Source: Armillaria gallica
Taxonomy: Eukaryota; Basidiomycota; Agaricomycetes; Agaricales; Physalacriaceae
Direction of reading: 5' to 3'
Length of the DNA stretch: 64,000 nt
NCBI GenBank assembly: GCA_037576215.1
Contig: JBANDB010000010.1
Span: 186,001-250,000, forward strand
Part shown: in pieces, positions 48,367-60,534 of the stretch
Position numbering within the stretch: the stretch's first letter is position 1
How the letters are laid out: each line of letters starts with the position of its first letter
The notes under the pieces: generated by a model
The model's input: only the letters and a program-made list of their open reading frames with translations
Database searches by the model: none
What the model was told of the DNA's origin: nothing
Position numbers and translations under genes: made by a program

Positions 48367-51300
48367 ATGCTTTCCTTACCTGCTCCTGATTTATGCTCAT
48401 CTGGGCTTCCTAGTTTCCCAAGTCTGCTTTCCATGTCGTTTGCGGAATCTAATATCCATCCTCGACGACCTATTGCCAACCCATCAGATTCAGATTCGCT
48501 AACGTTATCTCGACGGAGCACTCACACCACCGTAGTTACTGCTTCATCATCAACTCCATCAACTACTTTGGAAAGCGGCAGCCGTGACATAATTGCAAAC
48601 ACGTCTAATAATACTCCACTCCTGTGTAGCCGGCCCAGTGAACCAGGAAATACATCCGAATCCGCGCCTATAACCCGTACAAAACCTACCATCAACTGTC
48701 ATCTACCTGATCCTTCATATTCTCGTACCAGGACACCACTCAGTCCTCTAGCTGGTTCGTCCGGGGTACGACGGGTTGCTGCCTCACCGACAACCCCAAC
48801 ATTCTTTGAAGAGGGATCGGGGGAATGGGAGACTGATCGCCGTGCTACACTTGTTCAAACGGTCGACCCTCGACAAGGTAGTAGCCCAGCCTCAGCCTTT
48901 CCTGTTGGATTTACAATATCATCCGGACACTCAGTCGAAAAGGTGGATCAGCATACACCAGTTCCACGAGGTGCGTTTGCATATTTTTTTGTGGTAATTG
49001 CTCCTCACTCACGTTCAGTCCCAGGGTCATCGTCGAGATCGAGCACCAACATGTTGACCTCCAAGTCATTGCGACCCGGTATGCCCTATCTTTCTTCCGA
49101 AAGTTATCGTAGTCATAATCTGCCACGCAGCCGCTGGCGATCTCGTCGCTCCAAGAGCCGGTGTGTCAAAGTCCCCCCTAACATACAAAAACTTAATTCA
49201 ATCCGTTTGCAGTAGCATCGTCACCAGCGTCGCAGCTCCCTGGGGAGACATCAAGTGCAAGCCACAAATGTATGTGTCTGGTTTTCCATGGTCGCGCCTT
49301 CTCATATCCGTTCAGCGTCTAGACGACCTCCCGGCCGATATGAGGGAGTTGCGTCAGGTACGTCACCGTGTTGTCGTTTTGTTATCTCAGACCTTCATTG
49401 AATAAAAGCAGATCTCTTGTCATCCAAATCACATAATATGAATGGTATCGTTATTGACTCAATTTGACCGCCCAATGCTAATGTCTTGATTGCCCGACAG
49501 ACCCTACACATGCAACGAAACTAACGACCTCTAATTCTCCCTCTAATTCCCGAAGGCCATCTCGTGCGTGATTTATCTTTTTAATACGAGCAGATACTTA
49601 CAATATCTATCTCATCAGAGTCGAATCCGAGTCCTACCTCGATTTACAAACCTCCATCACGACCGTCAATACCACAGCAACCCTCACATATACCTTGTAC
49701 GTCCGTTGTCCGTGGAATTCATTTTTCTGATTACCAGGAATGGACAGCTATCCCTTCATATCATTCGGCGCGCAAGTCGTCGTCCTCAACTACCATGTCA
49801 ACCTCTTCGTCTTCGCTACAGACGCCACACGTTCGCGCCGAAACTTTTTCTGAACACGAATTCCCCTCACACCCCAATGCATCCACTTTTGGAAGGACGG
49901 CCTCCGCAAATATCCTGTCGTTAGGACAAGCTTCTACGTCCAGTTCACGATCCCTCTCTCTACCATCCTTGTCATCGACGACCACGACCTCTTCACGTGG
50001 AGCTTCAGTGCCCTTTCAGACGCCGCCCTCATCATTCTCATCTTCCACTACCAATTCCCCCCATTCCCGAAAAGCATCTGGTGACTTGTTACCTAATCAC
50101 CTCCACGAGTCCCGTACGAAACCGCCGTCATCCTCCCCAGCGCTTGATGCTATTCCTCACAAACTTGCATTGGACGACATGAAACGCCTGTTATCCAAAC
50201 CTGCATCTATTCTATCAGGTTCTGAGTCAGACGGCTATCGATCACTGGGACGTAGTGCAAACAGAACTGGTACTGTAGTGAGCAGTGATGACGATGCAGG
50301 CGGAGGTGGCTATCGCAGTTCTCCGGGACGGCTCAGCTCCCAGGTCAGGGACCGACTCGGTGTCAGAACAGGGACGACTTCTGAAGGGGACGAAGATCAT
50401 TCTTTTCTAAGTCTCGGCCATACATTGCCCCTACCGACTTCTACGACAATTGTGCAGAATAATCCTTCAACAGAAAAACGTACAAAGAACGTTTTGAAGA
50501 GGAGGCCGAGCAATGGTGCCAAGGCGCCTAACCCTGTCATATTTCCTGCGTCGTATACGGAGGCCAAACTGAAGCCACGAACTGGAATGGCATCGAGATC
50601 AAGGTCTCTTCCTGCTAATCCTCTACCGCGTCACCCCCCGAGTGGAGAGAGTGTTGATACATCTGGTCTAACGCCGGCAGGGGCAGTGGCAATGGCCTAC
50701 AAGCAACAACAATTGGAGGAACGGAGGAGACAGCAAGAGGAACAGGAAAAGCTCAAGAAAGAAAAGGGTGTATCTACACCTCTGTCCTCTTCGTCTGGAT
50801 CCTCCACTGACCATGCTACGCCCAAAGTCAGCAGTATTCCGGAAGCAAGTACATCTCGTTTGCCGGATCATATCGTATCCTCTCCACCGTCGCCCCCTTC
50901 AACGCCTTATTACACTGTCTTCGGTTCGACGTCGGGAAAGGTGGTTGCCGTTGGTGGACCAGAGGACTCGTGGTCAGAGTATAGTCTTGGCACTCAGCTT
51001 GTGAACGGGCTGGGCTCGGGCATCGGACAGCGCACCGCAAGCGTGTCTGTCGGTAAGCCTCGTACGTCCAAGAGTTTGAGCAGGTCGCTATCACGTAAAC
51101 TGTCGGGGCGGTGGCGGAAAGGCAGTATGGGGGTGCCAGACGATGACATGGAATGGGAGAAGATTGAGCTTCCGTCCGTTGACCGCGAACGTGAACTGGA
51201 ATCAGAGTTAGGGCGGGGCCGTCCCAACCTGCAGGAGCGAAGAGGGCATCGGGGACCCGTTTTGGATGGTCCCAAGACTGAGGAAATCTCTAAGTTTCTC

Positions 51301-52662
51301 CGAGTATCGGTAGATACCCACGCGAGACCCGTCGATGAACCCACTACGCCAGTATCGAAGACGCCTAGGACGTCAACTTCGATTGCCGCGGACTCCACTT
51401 TTGATCCAGCGTTCAATGCTGTACCCGGGTCGCAGGAAACAAAATCTGAACCAGGTAGCGGGGGAGGCAAGAAGCTGTGGAAGCTGATTAAACGCATTAG
51501 CACGGGTGGCTTGCGAGACAAATTCACGGATTCGCCTTTAGGTTCTCCGTCAGGCAGTCCGCCACCTGTTCCCGCGCTCCCCAAAGATTATGTTGCAATG
51601 AACTACGGCCCCAAATCAGTGGATGGACACGGAAACGCCCCCCCGGCTGGCGCATTGTCGCGGTTCATGCAATCTCGAACGTCGATTTCCGGTGGCCGGC
51701 CATCGCAATCATCTAAAGGCCCCGCGATACACCCTCCGCATCCTGTACCTGCCATATCTTCCCATTCGCCTAGAGGCCACAGACGGAGTATAGCAACGCG
51801 TTCATCTTCTCCAGGATCTTCGGATGTCGCGTCTTCAAAGTTTTTCCAGCGGACACAATCTCAGCGATCGTCGTCGTCATCATATGGGGATGAACTTCCG
51901 CCTCCTGTTCCTGACACTGTTGTTGGCCAACACATCATTCCCCCAGGAGAGCTGTACAAATTGACCAATAGCATACACGCTGAAGGAGATGATTCCAGGC
52001 TTCGTCATCGAAAGTCGTTGGGAAAGATTGCTCAGCCCTCGGTTCATAGATCGACATCGTCACCAGAAAGCTGGATACCTTCTACTGAAGAGCCTCTGCC
52101 GACACCTCCCAGAACTACATGGAAACCGCCACAAGACTCCATCCGAGCTTCGCCCACAATCCCAGAGTTCTCCACGTCAGCACCTATTAATGCTTTCGTG
52201 GGTCGTAGACCATCAGCTTCTGCGGAATCCACCCCTTCTGATGTCGGTGCCGATTTAAAAACAACGCCTTCTCGACCTTCCCGCAGTTTTCATAGAACCA
52301 GTCCCAGTACGTCGAGAATATCGTCGCCTATCCGAAAGCTGCCATCCGTTCCACATTTCTCCTCACCTCCACCTGTTCCTGACACCCTTACAAATCCGAA
52401 CCGCGCGTCTACTTCCTCGCATGCGACGGCTCGACCCCGTTCCTACGCAGCCAGCCTTGCGTCGTCACCCACAGCTCAGTTCCGTGACCGAGCAACGATA
52501 AAACCTGCTTGGACTGAGCAAGAAAAGACAGATATGTGGAACGATCTGTTGGAGAGGAGTGCCCGAGCAGGAGGAACACTTCATCTCAGAGGCGATGATG
52601 GTTTAGCATCGGATCAGTTGCGGTTCTCAGCCGCGACCGTAAGCGATAGTGAGGTTGAATGA
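48367..52662 (+). CDS. Large Ser/Pro-rich disordered protein with polyproline motifs
   Basis: Six exons join in frame: 48367-48970, 49019-49162, 49213-49269, 49316-49357, 49501-49563 and 49619-52662, giving 1317 aa (1295 if it starts at the in-frame ATG 48433). The small exons 3-5 are supported by good GT..AG borders and by an unbroken Ser/Pro/Arg-rich reading across each join. The last exon reads openly from VRGIHFSDYQEWTAIPSYHS through a long low-complexity body. Polyproline motifs recur there: SPPPVPALPKDY, LPPPVPDTVV, SPPPVPDTLT. A more ordered end follows (WTEQEKTDMWNDLLERSARA). No enzyme domain is seen. The SH3-ligand-like PPPVP repeats suggest a signalling or cell-polarity scaffold, which is inference. 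Confidence 0.75.
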
Positions 52663-53174
52663 CCTCGCTTTACCGCCTCCACTTTCATTTCACCCTTTAC
52701 ATATTGTATTATCATACCTTTCCAATGCTGTCAGTGTCATTGTTCGAGATACCCTACACCCTCATTTTTGTGTATGCATTTCCGCTTTTAAAGCTGCATT
52801 TGATATATTTTTAGAGTAGCTCTTCTCTGTATAGTTGGAGTCCCTTGCTGCCATCATCTACATTACATACCGCGGACTAGACTGTCCAGAACCTCACTCT
52901 CTCTCGTAAGATTCAACTGTACAAATACCAACACCTCCTTCACCAATAAATATCACCAATACCCTCCTGCTCTGAGCTCTCTCGCTATAGAAAAATCATG
53001 TGCTCCTGGGAATGCTACGCGTTGGCAACGATTGATTCTGAACGCGTTTGTAAGTGATCACGTTTTCGCAGGATATTTATTTCTCCACGTCACCACCACG
53101 ATTCTCTCCCCGTATTTCAAGTTCGAACTCGAATTTCACCCATTCATTCATTCTCCCCTTCCTATACTATTAAC
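52663..53174. other. Intergenic, no supported gene
   Basis: This is the 3' region of the Ser/Pro-rich gene and the promoter of the next gene. It is pyrimidine-rich near 53090-53170, just before the ATG, as is common for well-expressed fungal genes. Confidence 0.5.
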
Positions 53175-54279
53175 ATGGGACATACCCAAAGCACCATACT
53201 TTCCTCTGTATCGGCCGAAACTGCCTTGACTGCCGTCGCAGTCGCTGGTGCTGTGGGCTTTGCAGTGGTCCAAATTTCGAATTCATCGCAGGGCAAACCT
53301 AAGCCGCCACCTCCAGAAACGAAAGAGAAGAAGAAAGGAAAGGCCAAAGCGAAAGGCAAAGGGAAAGAAACGTCCGCCTCTCCCCAGGACAGCAGCGCCA
53401 GTGCTGCGGTTGAGCAGAAGGAGGCGCCAGTGGCGAGCTCTGCGGAGGTTATTCCTGGGGACTTCGAGGCTACCAAGGCAGCTCCTGATGCTCTCATAGC
53501 GTCTAAGGAGTCGATACCGCCGAAGAAGAAGAATAAAGGGAAGAAGAAGAAGAGCGCTGCGGTCAAAGCAGAACCTCAGTCACCTTCCTCATCTACTCCA
53601 GTCCCACTTTCGCCTCCTCCTCCGCCGCCGCCGCCTTCAGAGCCTCCAACAACGACAGAAACACCAAAACCCCAATCAGTGCCTACCGCTGAGGTATACC
53701 AAGCAACAGCAACTAGCGGTGAAACTGACAAGTTGCGCTCATGTTGACTTTTCTACCTGTGACGTGCTTACCTCTTATATAGTAGCTCTAACACTGGAAC
53801 GACTACACCTACACGGTCTACCACTTCTGAGTCATCGTCAAGAGCAGTTCCTGCTGCAGGGTTCTCGTGGGGCGACTATGAAGATGCACACGATGTGGAA
53901 GACGACGACGAGGGCTGGGGAGTTGTGAAGCGGAACCGCGGTTCGCGTAACACAACTACTGCGAACTTGTCGTCAAACACGAACAGTGAGTCCCCCTTTG
54001 GTTTATGCTAAACTAACCACTAACTCGTAAATACCAGAAACCGCATCGACGACCAACCAACCACAGACAAAGCGTCAGCGGCAGAACGCTGCCCGGAAGG
54101 CGGCCGAGAAGGCGGCCAAGGCTGAGGCTGAGAAAGGGAGGCTAGCAGCGCTTGCACAGCACCATCGAGAGCTAGAAAAGACTCGGATGGCAGAGCTTTC
54201 GAGCGGAAAAGGTGGTAAGAAAGTCAGCGGTGGGATGACGGCTACCGTTGATAACAACGGAAAGCTGGTTTGGGAGTAG
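53175..54279 (+). CDS. Lys-rich membrane-anchored protein of unknown function
   Basis: Three exons join in frame: 53175-53731, 53783-53985 and 54038-54279, giving 333 aa. The N-terminus MGHTQS has Gly2 and Ser6, as in N-myristoylation sites. One hydrophobic segment follows (TALTAVAVAGAVGFAVVQIS). Basic runs come next (KEKKKGKAKAKGKGKE; KKKNKGKKKKS), then a polyproline block and an acidic-aromatic motif (GFSWGDYEDAHDVEDDDEGW GVVKRN). A charged helix follows (KRQRQNAARKAAEKAAKAEA) and the end is GGMTATVDNNGKLVWE. The last two elements look like a conserved fungal module, but I cannot name it. An ER or membrane-linked adaptor is possible, unproven. Confidence 0.75.
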
Positions 54280-54830
54280 GGTATCCAAAATTATTTAAGT
54301 CCAGCTATTCGCTTTCACGGAACATTAAACAGGACGGATTTTTTGCAGTTATGGTCTGGGATTGCGTTATCTGCATCAAGAGGAATCGCCGTACAGGTAA
54401 TATTCATCTCCCAGTTCCGACTGACAATCTCCGTCGTCCCAATCAGACTCGCCATCTGGTCCTGGAAGAATGAACTGGGCCCTTAGACCTCTACTTATTG
54501 CTTTTTTCAGCTGATTCTTCGCGTCCTGCTCTAGATCTTTTACCCTTCCCTGAAGCTTGCGCTCTCTGACGACCCAAGCGGAAAGAGACATTCAACCGGG
54601 AATTCGTAGTAAACCGGCTTTCGATGGCCTAACAATTTTCTTTGACGCACCTCTGTAAAATCAGTCGAGTAGATCTCCAAAGTGTCCAGTTTCGGCAGAA
54701 TGAACTTATTACCTGAAGGGTACCAGCAGCTTCAACCCTTTATGCATCTTTATGCTCCAAAGTTTCCTGTGTTAATAACAGATGGATGTCATTGAGGGGA
54801 TGCAGGAGAAATATGAAGATGTCTCCGCAC
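54280..54830. other. Intergenic, no supported gene
   Basis: A minus-strand open piece at 54376-54591 (SAWVVRERKLQGRVKDLEQD...) is charged and ends in acidic residues (DGDCQSELGDEYYLYGDSS). It could be the C-terminal exon of the F-box-like gene to the right, but no clean join was found. Confidence 0.35.
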
Positions 54831-55896
54831 TCAAAGAACAAGAGCGAAAGCTACGCGCTTGGAGCGACGGATGAGATCTACAAAGATTTGAACGTCTAGC
54901 GTGACCGGGTCACTGACGTGAAGCTCTGTCAATGCAGGAAGTGTCAAACAACCTATGAACCTGTGGGCGTGCTGTTTCAGGACGCCTAAGGAAAACGTAT
55001 CGGCGAAAGGCATCCGCAGGCTCTGCAGACTAGATAGCCGTAGTAAAAGGAGTTTGGTAGAAGAGCAAGGGTATGGGTCACTGGCACCCCTTGAGGTGAG
55101 ATATGATTTTTATCATGGGTATATCCTTAAAGGAGATACTGGTCGAGGTCTTTGGCAGATAGACAAACGTAGTGAGAGGAAGCTTGGAAAGTGAGGCCTT
55201 TGCTAGCCTGGATGCGTCGCGGAATGTTCTAACCCGCTCTGGGCATTCGCCATCAAACAGAGAAACACTAACGAGATCTATATAACTTTCGAGGATCGGT
55301 AAAGGCATGCTCAGATGCGCGATCTCAGCTAGAGAGAGACGGGCCTTAAAGGTCTTCCATCGGGCGGAATGAGTGGGCAAGAAGTCCAGGGCGAATTCGG
55401 TGAGAACATTGTCTGAGTAGTCGACATTCTGTCCCGATCCCAATTCGATGAAAGTGGGGCGTGCTTTGAGAGCCGGAAACATTCTTCTGCCATGGGCTCT
55501 AGTGGGAGATCGTAAGGATCCGGTAATCCAATCCTCTGATCCTTCACCACCACATAGCTCTATAGCTCTGGTGTGGACCGTACGAGATTCCTTCACCGTC
55601 TACACACATGTGTGAGCACCTAGGGCGCACTTTTTAAGTAGAACACAGTGTTCCTCGCGGTCAAAACATGGAGGAGAAATATGGCGAATAAGATATCTAT
55701 TATCGACAGATAGATGGCAGATGGAGGTGAGCAAAGCCTTGTGCTGTGCGATGTAATTGACGAGATCTTCACGGATAGAACGAATATTATATTCGAAGAG
55801 GGCCATGTCCTGCTCCGCGTCAAGGACGAGTTTCTTTACAAGATCTTTTTGGTTGGGTTCCAGAAAAACCCACACCTTCAGTGCAAGATCAGCCAC
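54831..55896 (-). pseudogene. F-box/LRR-like relative, probably broken
   Basis: The minus strand reads an N-terminal coil (NIRSIREDLVNYIAQHKALL) into TSICHLSVDNRYLIRHISPP, which has the spacing of the SPIRRLPxEIxxxI segment of agaricomycete F-box proteins but is strongly diverged. A stop follows at about 55600 (GAHTCV). The next piece (TVKESRTVHTRAIELC to ISHLKGCQ) carries LRR-like runs such as HLSMPLPILESYIDLVSVSL and LSKLPLTTFVYLP. A last piece has LTLPALTELHVSDPVTLDVQ, also typical. The two breaks could be introns, but the first would have to be only 20 nt. I therefore call it a probable pseudogene or a fast-evolving member. Confidence 0.45.
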
Positions 55897-56957
55897 GGGA
55901 GATAATTGTTAGGTTCTGGGGATCACTGTGAAAGAATCCATAATGTTCCATCTGAACCGCCTTTCAGTTCCATTCGCAACTATGCAGTGCCACGCATGTA
56001 CTGACCTGAACTGGAATTGGCTAGAAAAGAAAATCCTTAACGCGTCAAGCCGTGGTCATCGGTGGTCATCGCAACTAGGGTCGGTCCAACTTTACTACTT
56101 ATCTGACGACTTATTTATTTTTCTCCTCCTCAGTAGTTAGAGTATCCATACAACGGAAAACAACAACAAGACCACAAAAAGTTACGTAGAATTTTACCAG
56201 GTAGTTATACAATCCATAGAGCCGAAAAGTAGAAGAGCATACAAACGAGTAGCGGTGTAGGCTTACATTACAGTAGAGTACTATACCCCCGCGTCTTCGC
56301 CCATTACGAGGCATGTTGCGGGTAACCAATCCAGATTATCATCTTGGGCTTGCTTGGACTTTGGAGTAAGGAACCTTACTTGGTCTGCTCTGGAAGGCAC
56401 GTGCATCTTTCTGAGATTGGTGAAATAATTATAAAGAGGGCAGCAGGGTATCGTGGAAGGGGCAGTGCGGAAGGGAACGACGGTGGAGGTAGAAACAAGA
56501 GCTCACGCTGCGACCGTTACGGTGTGCTCGGACCGAAAATAATGAAAATAGAGATACTATTGCTACTACCCCCAAATCCAATAAAATAGACAATTAAAAA
56601 ATCTTTGTATTCTATAAGTACTTGTGGCAAGTACTCGCCACACGCATAAGTATGCTCACGACTAGGCTACTTTGACAAGCGCAGCCACGTGGCGATGCAT
56701 GGCTAGTCACGAACCTAGCTCACGACTCATGCGACACTGTGACAGTGACTGTCACTGACTCAGTGACTCTGGGAGGACGCAGGCCCGGTTCGGAAATCGT
56801 GAGCTGACTAAGCAATGATCGGGCCACTTTCGCGTCGAATGACTCTTCCCAACCTCTTCCCTCCTTTTCACACCTCTCTGCTCGTCAATCAAGGTCAGTA
56901 TTCAATTGTGTGTAATATATATGGATATATGGCAACAAATAAACTTTATTCTATCAA
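55897..56957. other. Intergenic with short inverted repeats
   Basis: There is no supported gene. At 56617-56635 AGTACTTG-TGG-CAAGTACT forms a perfect 8-bp stem. At 56743-56757 CAGTGACTGTCACTG is a palindrome around one base, followed at 56761 by CAGTGACT again. These lie just beyond the 3' end of the transposon-like gene and may be part of the element's end. Confidence 0.5.
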
Positions 56958-59864
56958 TTAACGGTTGCCGTAGTACTCTGCTTTGCTATCTTCCCCATCA
57001 TCAATATCTATTGTTTGACCAAGGCTGTTTCCGCTCTCTGTTTCAACCAGCGGCGACCTCGTAGTGTTACTTGGATCACCCTGGGATGATATAGAGCTGT
57101 TATATCGTGCCACAGCATCCTTCAAGAACCGAAATTTGTTGTCCCTAGTGCCCCGGGCTGATTTAGCCTTTGGGATAGTGTTCGCAGAATCGTACTGGAG
57201 GTGCCAGTCGAGCTGAAGATCAATGTCCGAGACTTTGAGGTATCCAGGTGCCCGAGAAGGGAGGTTGAACGCTTGCTCGAGCACCGTTAGATCCAAAATA
57301 ACAGTCACCTTGGCAATGGCCTCTGCAGCGAGCCTCGCCTTTTCATCGCGCGCTTTATCTTTCTTCGTTTTCTCCTCTGAAACCTTTTGCATATGTTTCG
57401 CCTGCTCTAGCTTCTCCTTTCGGTTGTCTCCAGACTCATCCTGCCGCCGCGTTATTTTCCGGAGTGCTTTCCGCTGTTCTGGTGTCATCTTTTGCTGGAA
57501 TGTGGCAGTCTCATTCAGCTTGTACATCTTCCGAGCGTTGAACTGGGGAATGGACATGCTGGGATTAGCTCTCAGCGTCTGCCGCATGATGCCAAAAGCA
57601 GATTCATTGGCATCATTTGTACTCTCCATCCATGCACGTTCAATGTCCTCCTCCGAAGCTTTGGCAATGGCACCGTCATCCGAAAATTCGGCAGCAAATC
57701 GTCGCCATGTTTCAAGTGCGCCCTGACAGAGTCGCGATAGCAAATCCTTGAGATGTGGAAGCTCAGGAGCATAGCGCTGGACTGCATACACAGCATCTGG
57801 TCGATCCCACAGCTTCCCGTCCAATGACCCGGTCGTATGAGATACTTCTGGTCCGATGGGGAGCTCAGGAGTTGCGATAATGCGACCAAGGTGTGTAATG
57901 ACTTTTTCGTGGAGTGGTCCAAGACGAAGGACATTATCATTTGCTCGGTAAGGGCCCCGGATCTCGCGCATGTATGGAACACTGATTGCTTGATGATACA
58001 TTGTGACAGCACAGAATTCATGACGGGTCTGCATACATCTAATGCCCTCGAAAACATTGTTCTCCATGTGGTTCAGTGAGCGGCTGGCTTTGTTGTCCTT
58101 GACATAACCCAAGAATTTCAGAAGGAGGTCAAGGTATGTGATTATGACGGTACAGGCTTCAGCGTGGGACTGAAATCTCGTATTGTTGGTGTCCGGAAAA
58201 CAGATTGTGAAGCCGAGTTCATGATCAAAGAAAAATCGAAGGGTGTCTTGCTGGCCCCGCTTGCGATCCTTATGACGAAATACAGCTCCTGCGAGACTTG
58301 ACACTTTGATAGCACCACCTCGGGAATTGTCGTCGGCTCGTTTGGCTGCACTCGTTCCAGGGGCGAGATCAGAGGCTGCCGCATTGTCTCGATTGTACAT
58401 CTTGACAGGTCCATCCAGTCCATGATCAATCCAGAACTGCTCCATCGCTTGCACTCCTCCCTTAAACGCGTTCATCTCTTTGTGCATGCAACACCCTGCC
58501 CATAGAAGAAAATCCACATCTGCTTTCTCTGCATCCGACAGCTTGTTAAATTCAGCCTGGCCGATTTCCCGGACAAGTCTATCGTACATCTCCTCGTGTT
58601 TCCCCTTTCTGTCCAGCTCGGACAATTTCTCCCATTCCTGAATGCCACCAGCTTCTTGAATTGCTTCTTGCGAGACTTTGAACAGAAATGAAAGTAACTC
58701 TAATGAGTTCATGGCAAGGACTGTCTTCTCCCCTCGCTTCTCCCTCTCGCACTGTTGCTTCCACTCCTTTAGCAATCGAAACAGCTTCTTCTGGTCTTCT
58801 GCATGGTCCGTATGCATGCCGGTGACAGCGGTCCAGAAATTCCGTGCATCAGCCTCTCCCTCGCAAAAGTGACTGTCTCGATACAGCTCATAGAGCTCCT
58901 CCACAAGCTCAATCCAGCCATTGAGCTGTGTCTCGCTTGTATGGTTGACGGCCATCTTGATTCCAAGAAAGAATTGTTGCTTTTCATTGTTCTCATCGAT
59001 AACAGTGGCGCAATGGGATTCGTAATTGTTATTCTTGTGTGAGGTACCATCACCGCTGATTGTAACCCCTGCAGATTAATTCAGTTTTGTCTCTTCTACA
59101 CGCAATAGGCATCACTCACCTTTGGCAGTCTGCACGGCTTCGACGATCTTAATCTTTGATGCATTACCCCCTTCTTTCATTATTCTGTTAACACTTCGCT
59201 CGGATGCGTCACCCTCCACGGGAACTCCCAATGCACTAGCGATTCTTTTGAATGCTTGGACGACCTTCTTGGCAGGTACGTTATCCAATGCGACGAGATC
59301 GCAGATGATGTCCCTGGCCGTGTCCGAAATGACCCCCCTGTCCTTCAGTTTGAAACTTTTCTGCACCCCAAACATCTTTGCTGCGCGCTTCAGCACAGTT
59401 TGAAGGCGTTGGGGAATCCGCTTGACCTTGGCCTTTAAAGCGTGGTTCTCCTTCTGATATCGGTGCTTATCCTCTGCTAACATCTCCTTTTTCTCCTTTA
59501 GCCAAGAAATTTCCCCGTTGAGATGGGTAATAGTCTTATCCCTCTCCTTGATCATTTTCTCCTGCCCTTTCAGCATGTCTGCCTGCTTTTCGGATTTCTG
59601 GTGCCATGTTTTAACCCGCTTATTGGCATTGTAAAGCAATCTCTGGAATTTGTCGCCCCGTTGTTTCTCTTTCTGAATAAGAAATTGGGTGTCGTCATCG
59701 TTTTCTTTGTCGGAATATACGTCAGAGCGGTCTGGGTCAATACGATCTGATGCAGGTTCGCATGGCCATCGAGAAGCTGATGCGGCAGCTGTCTGGGCGT
59801 GCCGATCCCCTTTCCGCTTCTGTTTTTTGGAACCAAACCGAAGAGCATTGTCAATTAGGGCCAT
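56958..59864 (-). mobile_element. Transposon-like multicopy-family protein, intact
   Basis: Two exons, 59864-59120 and 59068-56958, join in frame to give 951 aa with no stop. Exon 1 holds a basic N-terminus (FGSKKQKRKGDRHAQ), a long coiled coil and a compact region (DRGVISDTARDIICDLVALD). Exon 2 opens GVTISGDGTSHKNNNYESHC ATVIDENNEKQQFF, then TSETQLNGWIELVEELYELY. LLWAGCCMHKEMNAFKGG and GPVKMYNRDNAA follow, and it ends with a coiled basic segment (RKEKLEQAKHMQKVSEEKTK) and an acidic tail. The first Asp in SGDGTSH could belong to an RNase H-like DDE core, which is inference. I recall similar long proteins as repetitive in mushroom genomes, but that cannot be tested here. The flanking short inverted repeats on both sides also fit a mobile element. 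Confidence 0.6.
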
Positions 59865-60060
59865 AGAGATGTTTTCAGAAGAAAAACATGGAGTATCGAC
59901 GTGTACGGGCGCGCTAATTGGAGTCGGGACGCGATGCGACGGAGGTGTTTACATTTGTTTACTATTGACATTGTACGTCTTCGAAGACCAAAACTGTACG
60001 TCTACATGGACACCCCTGGGCCCTGAAAACGGTCGGGATCTTCCCTTTGGGATGAGATAC

Positions 60061-60167
60061 TTGTAATAAACGGAGAAAATCTGGGGTTTGTTGGCCTTTA
60101 TAGTGACTGAGACACTATAACTATATGAAGTCTTCAAAAAAATTATATTTTTCTCCGTTTATTACAA
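60061..60167. repeat. 107-bp nested inverted repeat (MITE-like hairpin)
   Basis: A 19-bp arm starting TTGTAATAAACGGAG (60061-60079) is repeated perfectly in inverse at 60149-60167. Inside it a second pair, TATAGTG and CACTATA (60099-60119), forms an inner stem with a 7-nt loop. It lies about 200 bp upstream of the transposon-like gene. It could be a MITE or a subterminal structure of that element. Confidence 0.75.
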
Positions 60168-60534
60168 ATAAAATGGAATATAATGAGTATTTCTCCGCCA
60201 AAGTTAAGAGCTAGTGTGCCTCGTTCAGCCTATGGTAGTCGTCGCCGTTACACCTCAGCGATTTTGCAGTGATTCCCAAAAGGGAAGGAACGAAGCGGAG
60301 TTTAAATTAGCAGGAGCTTGCGCCCTCCCAGAGTCAGACTCCCGGAGTCCGACACTCGAGTGCCGCGGATGGTCACGTGAGGGATACGAGTGCCGAATGA
60401 CCCGTGGGTACACCGTACAGGCCTTGCATCCGACACTCGTGAAGATCTCTAGCTTTTTCTACTTCTTCTTCCTTAATCAGCAAGCTCGGCATGATGCCGG
60501 ATTGTCATATTCCAACACCAGCTCTCATTCCTAC

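Noticed and set aside
50994..51584. 196-codon minus-strand frame inside the Ser/Pro-rich gene
   Set aside because: It is antisense to a well-supported exon and explained by the biased codon use of that exon.
56958..59864. KDZ-type (Kyakuja/Dileera/Zisupton) transposase
   Set aside because: I looked for the cysteine clusters and domain order of KDZ proteins and did not find them; the family is left unnamed.
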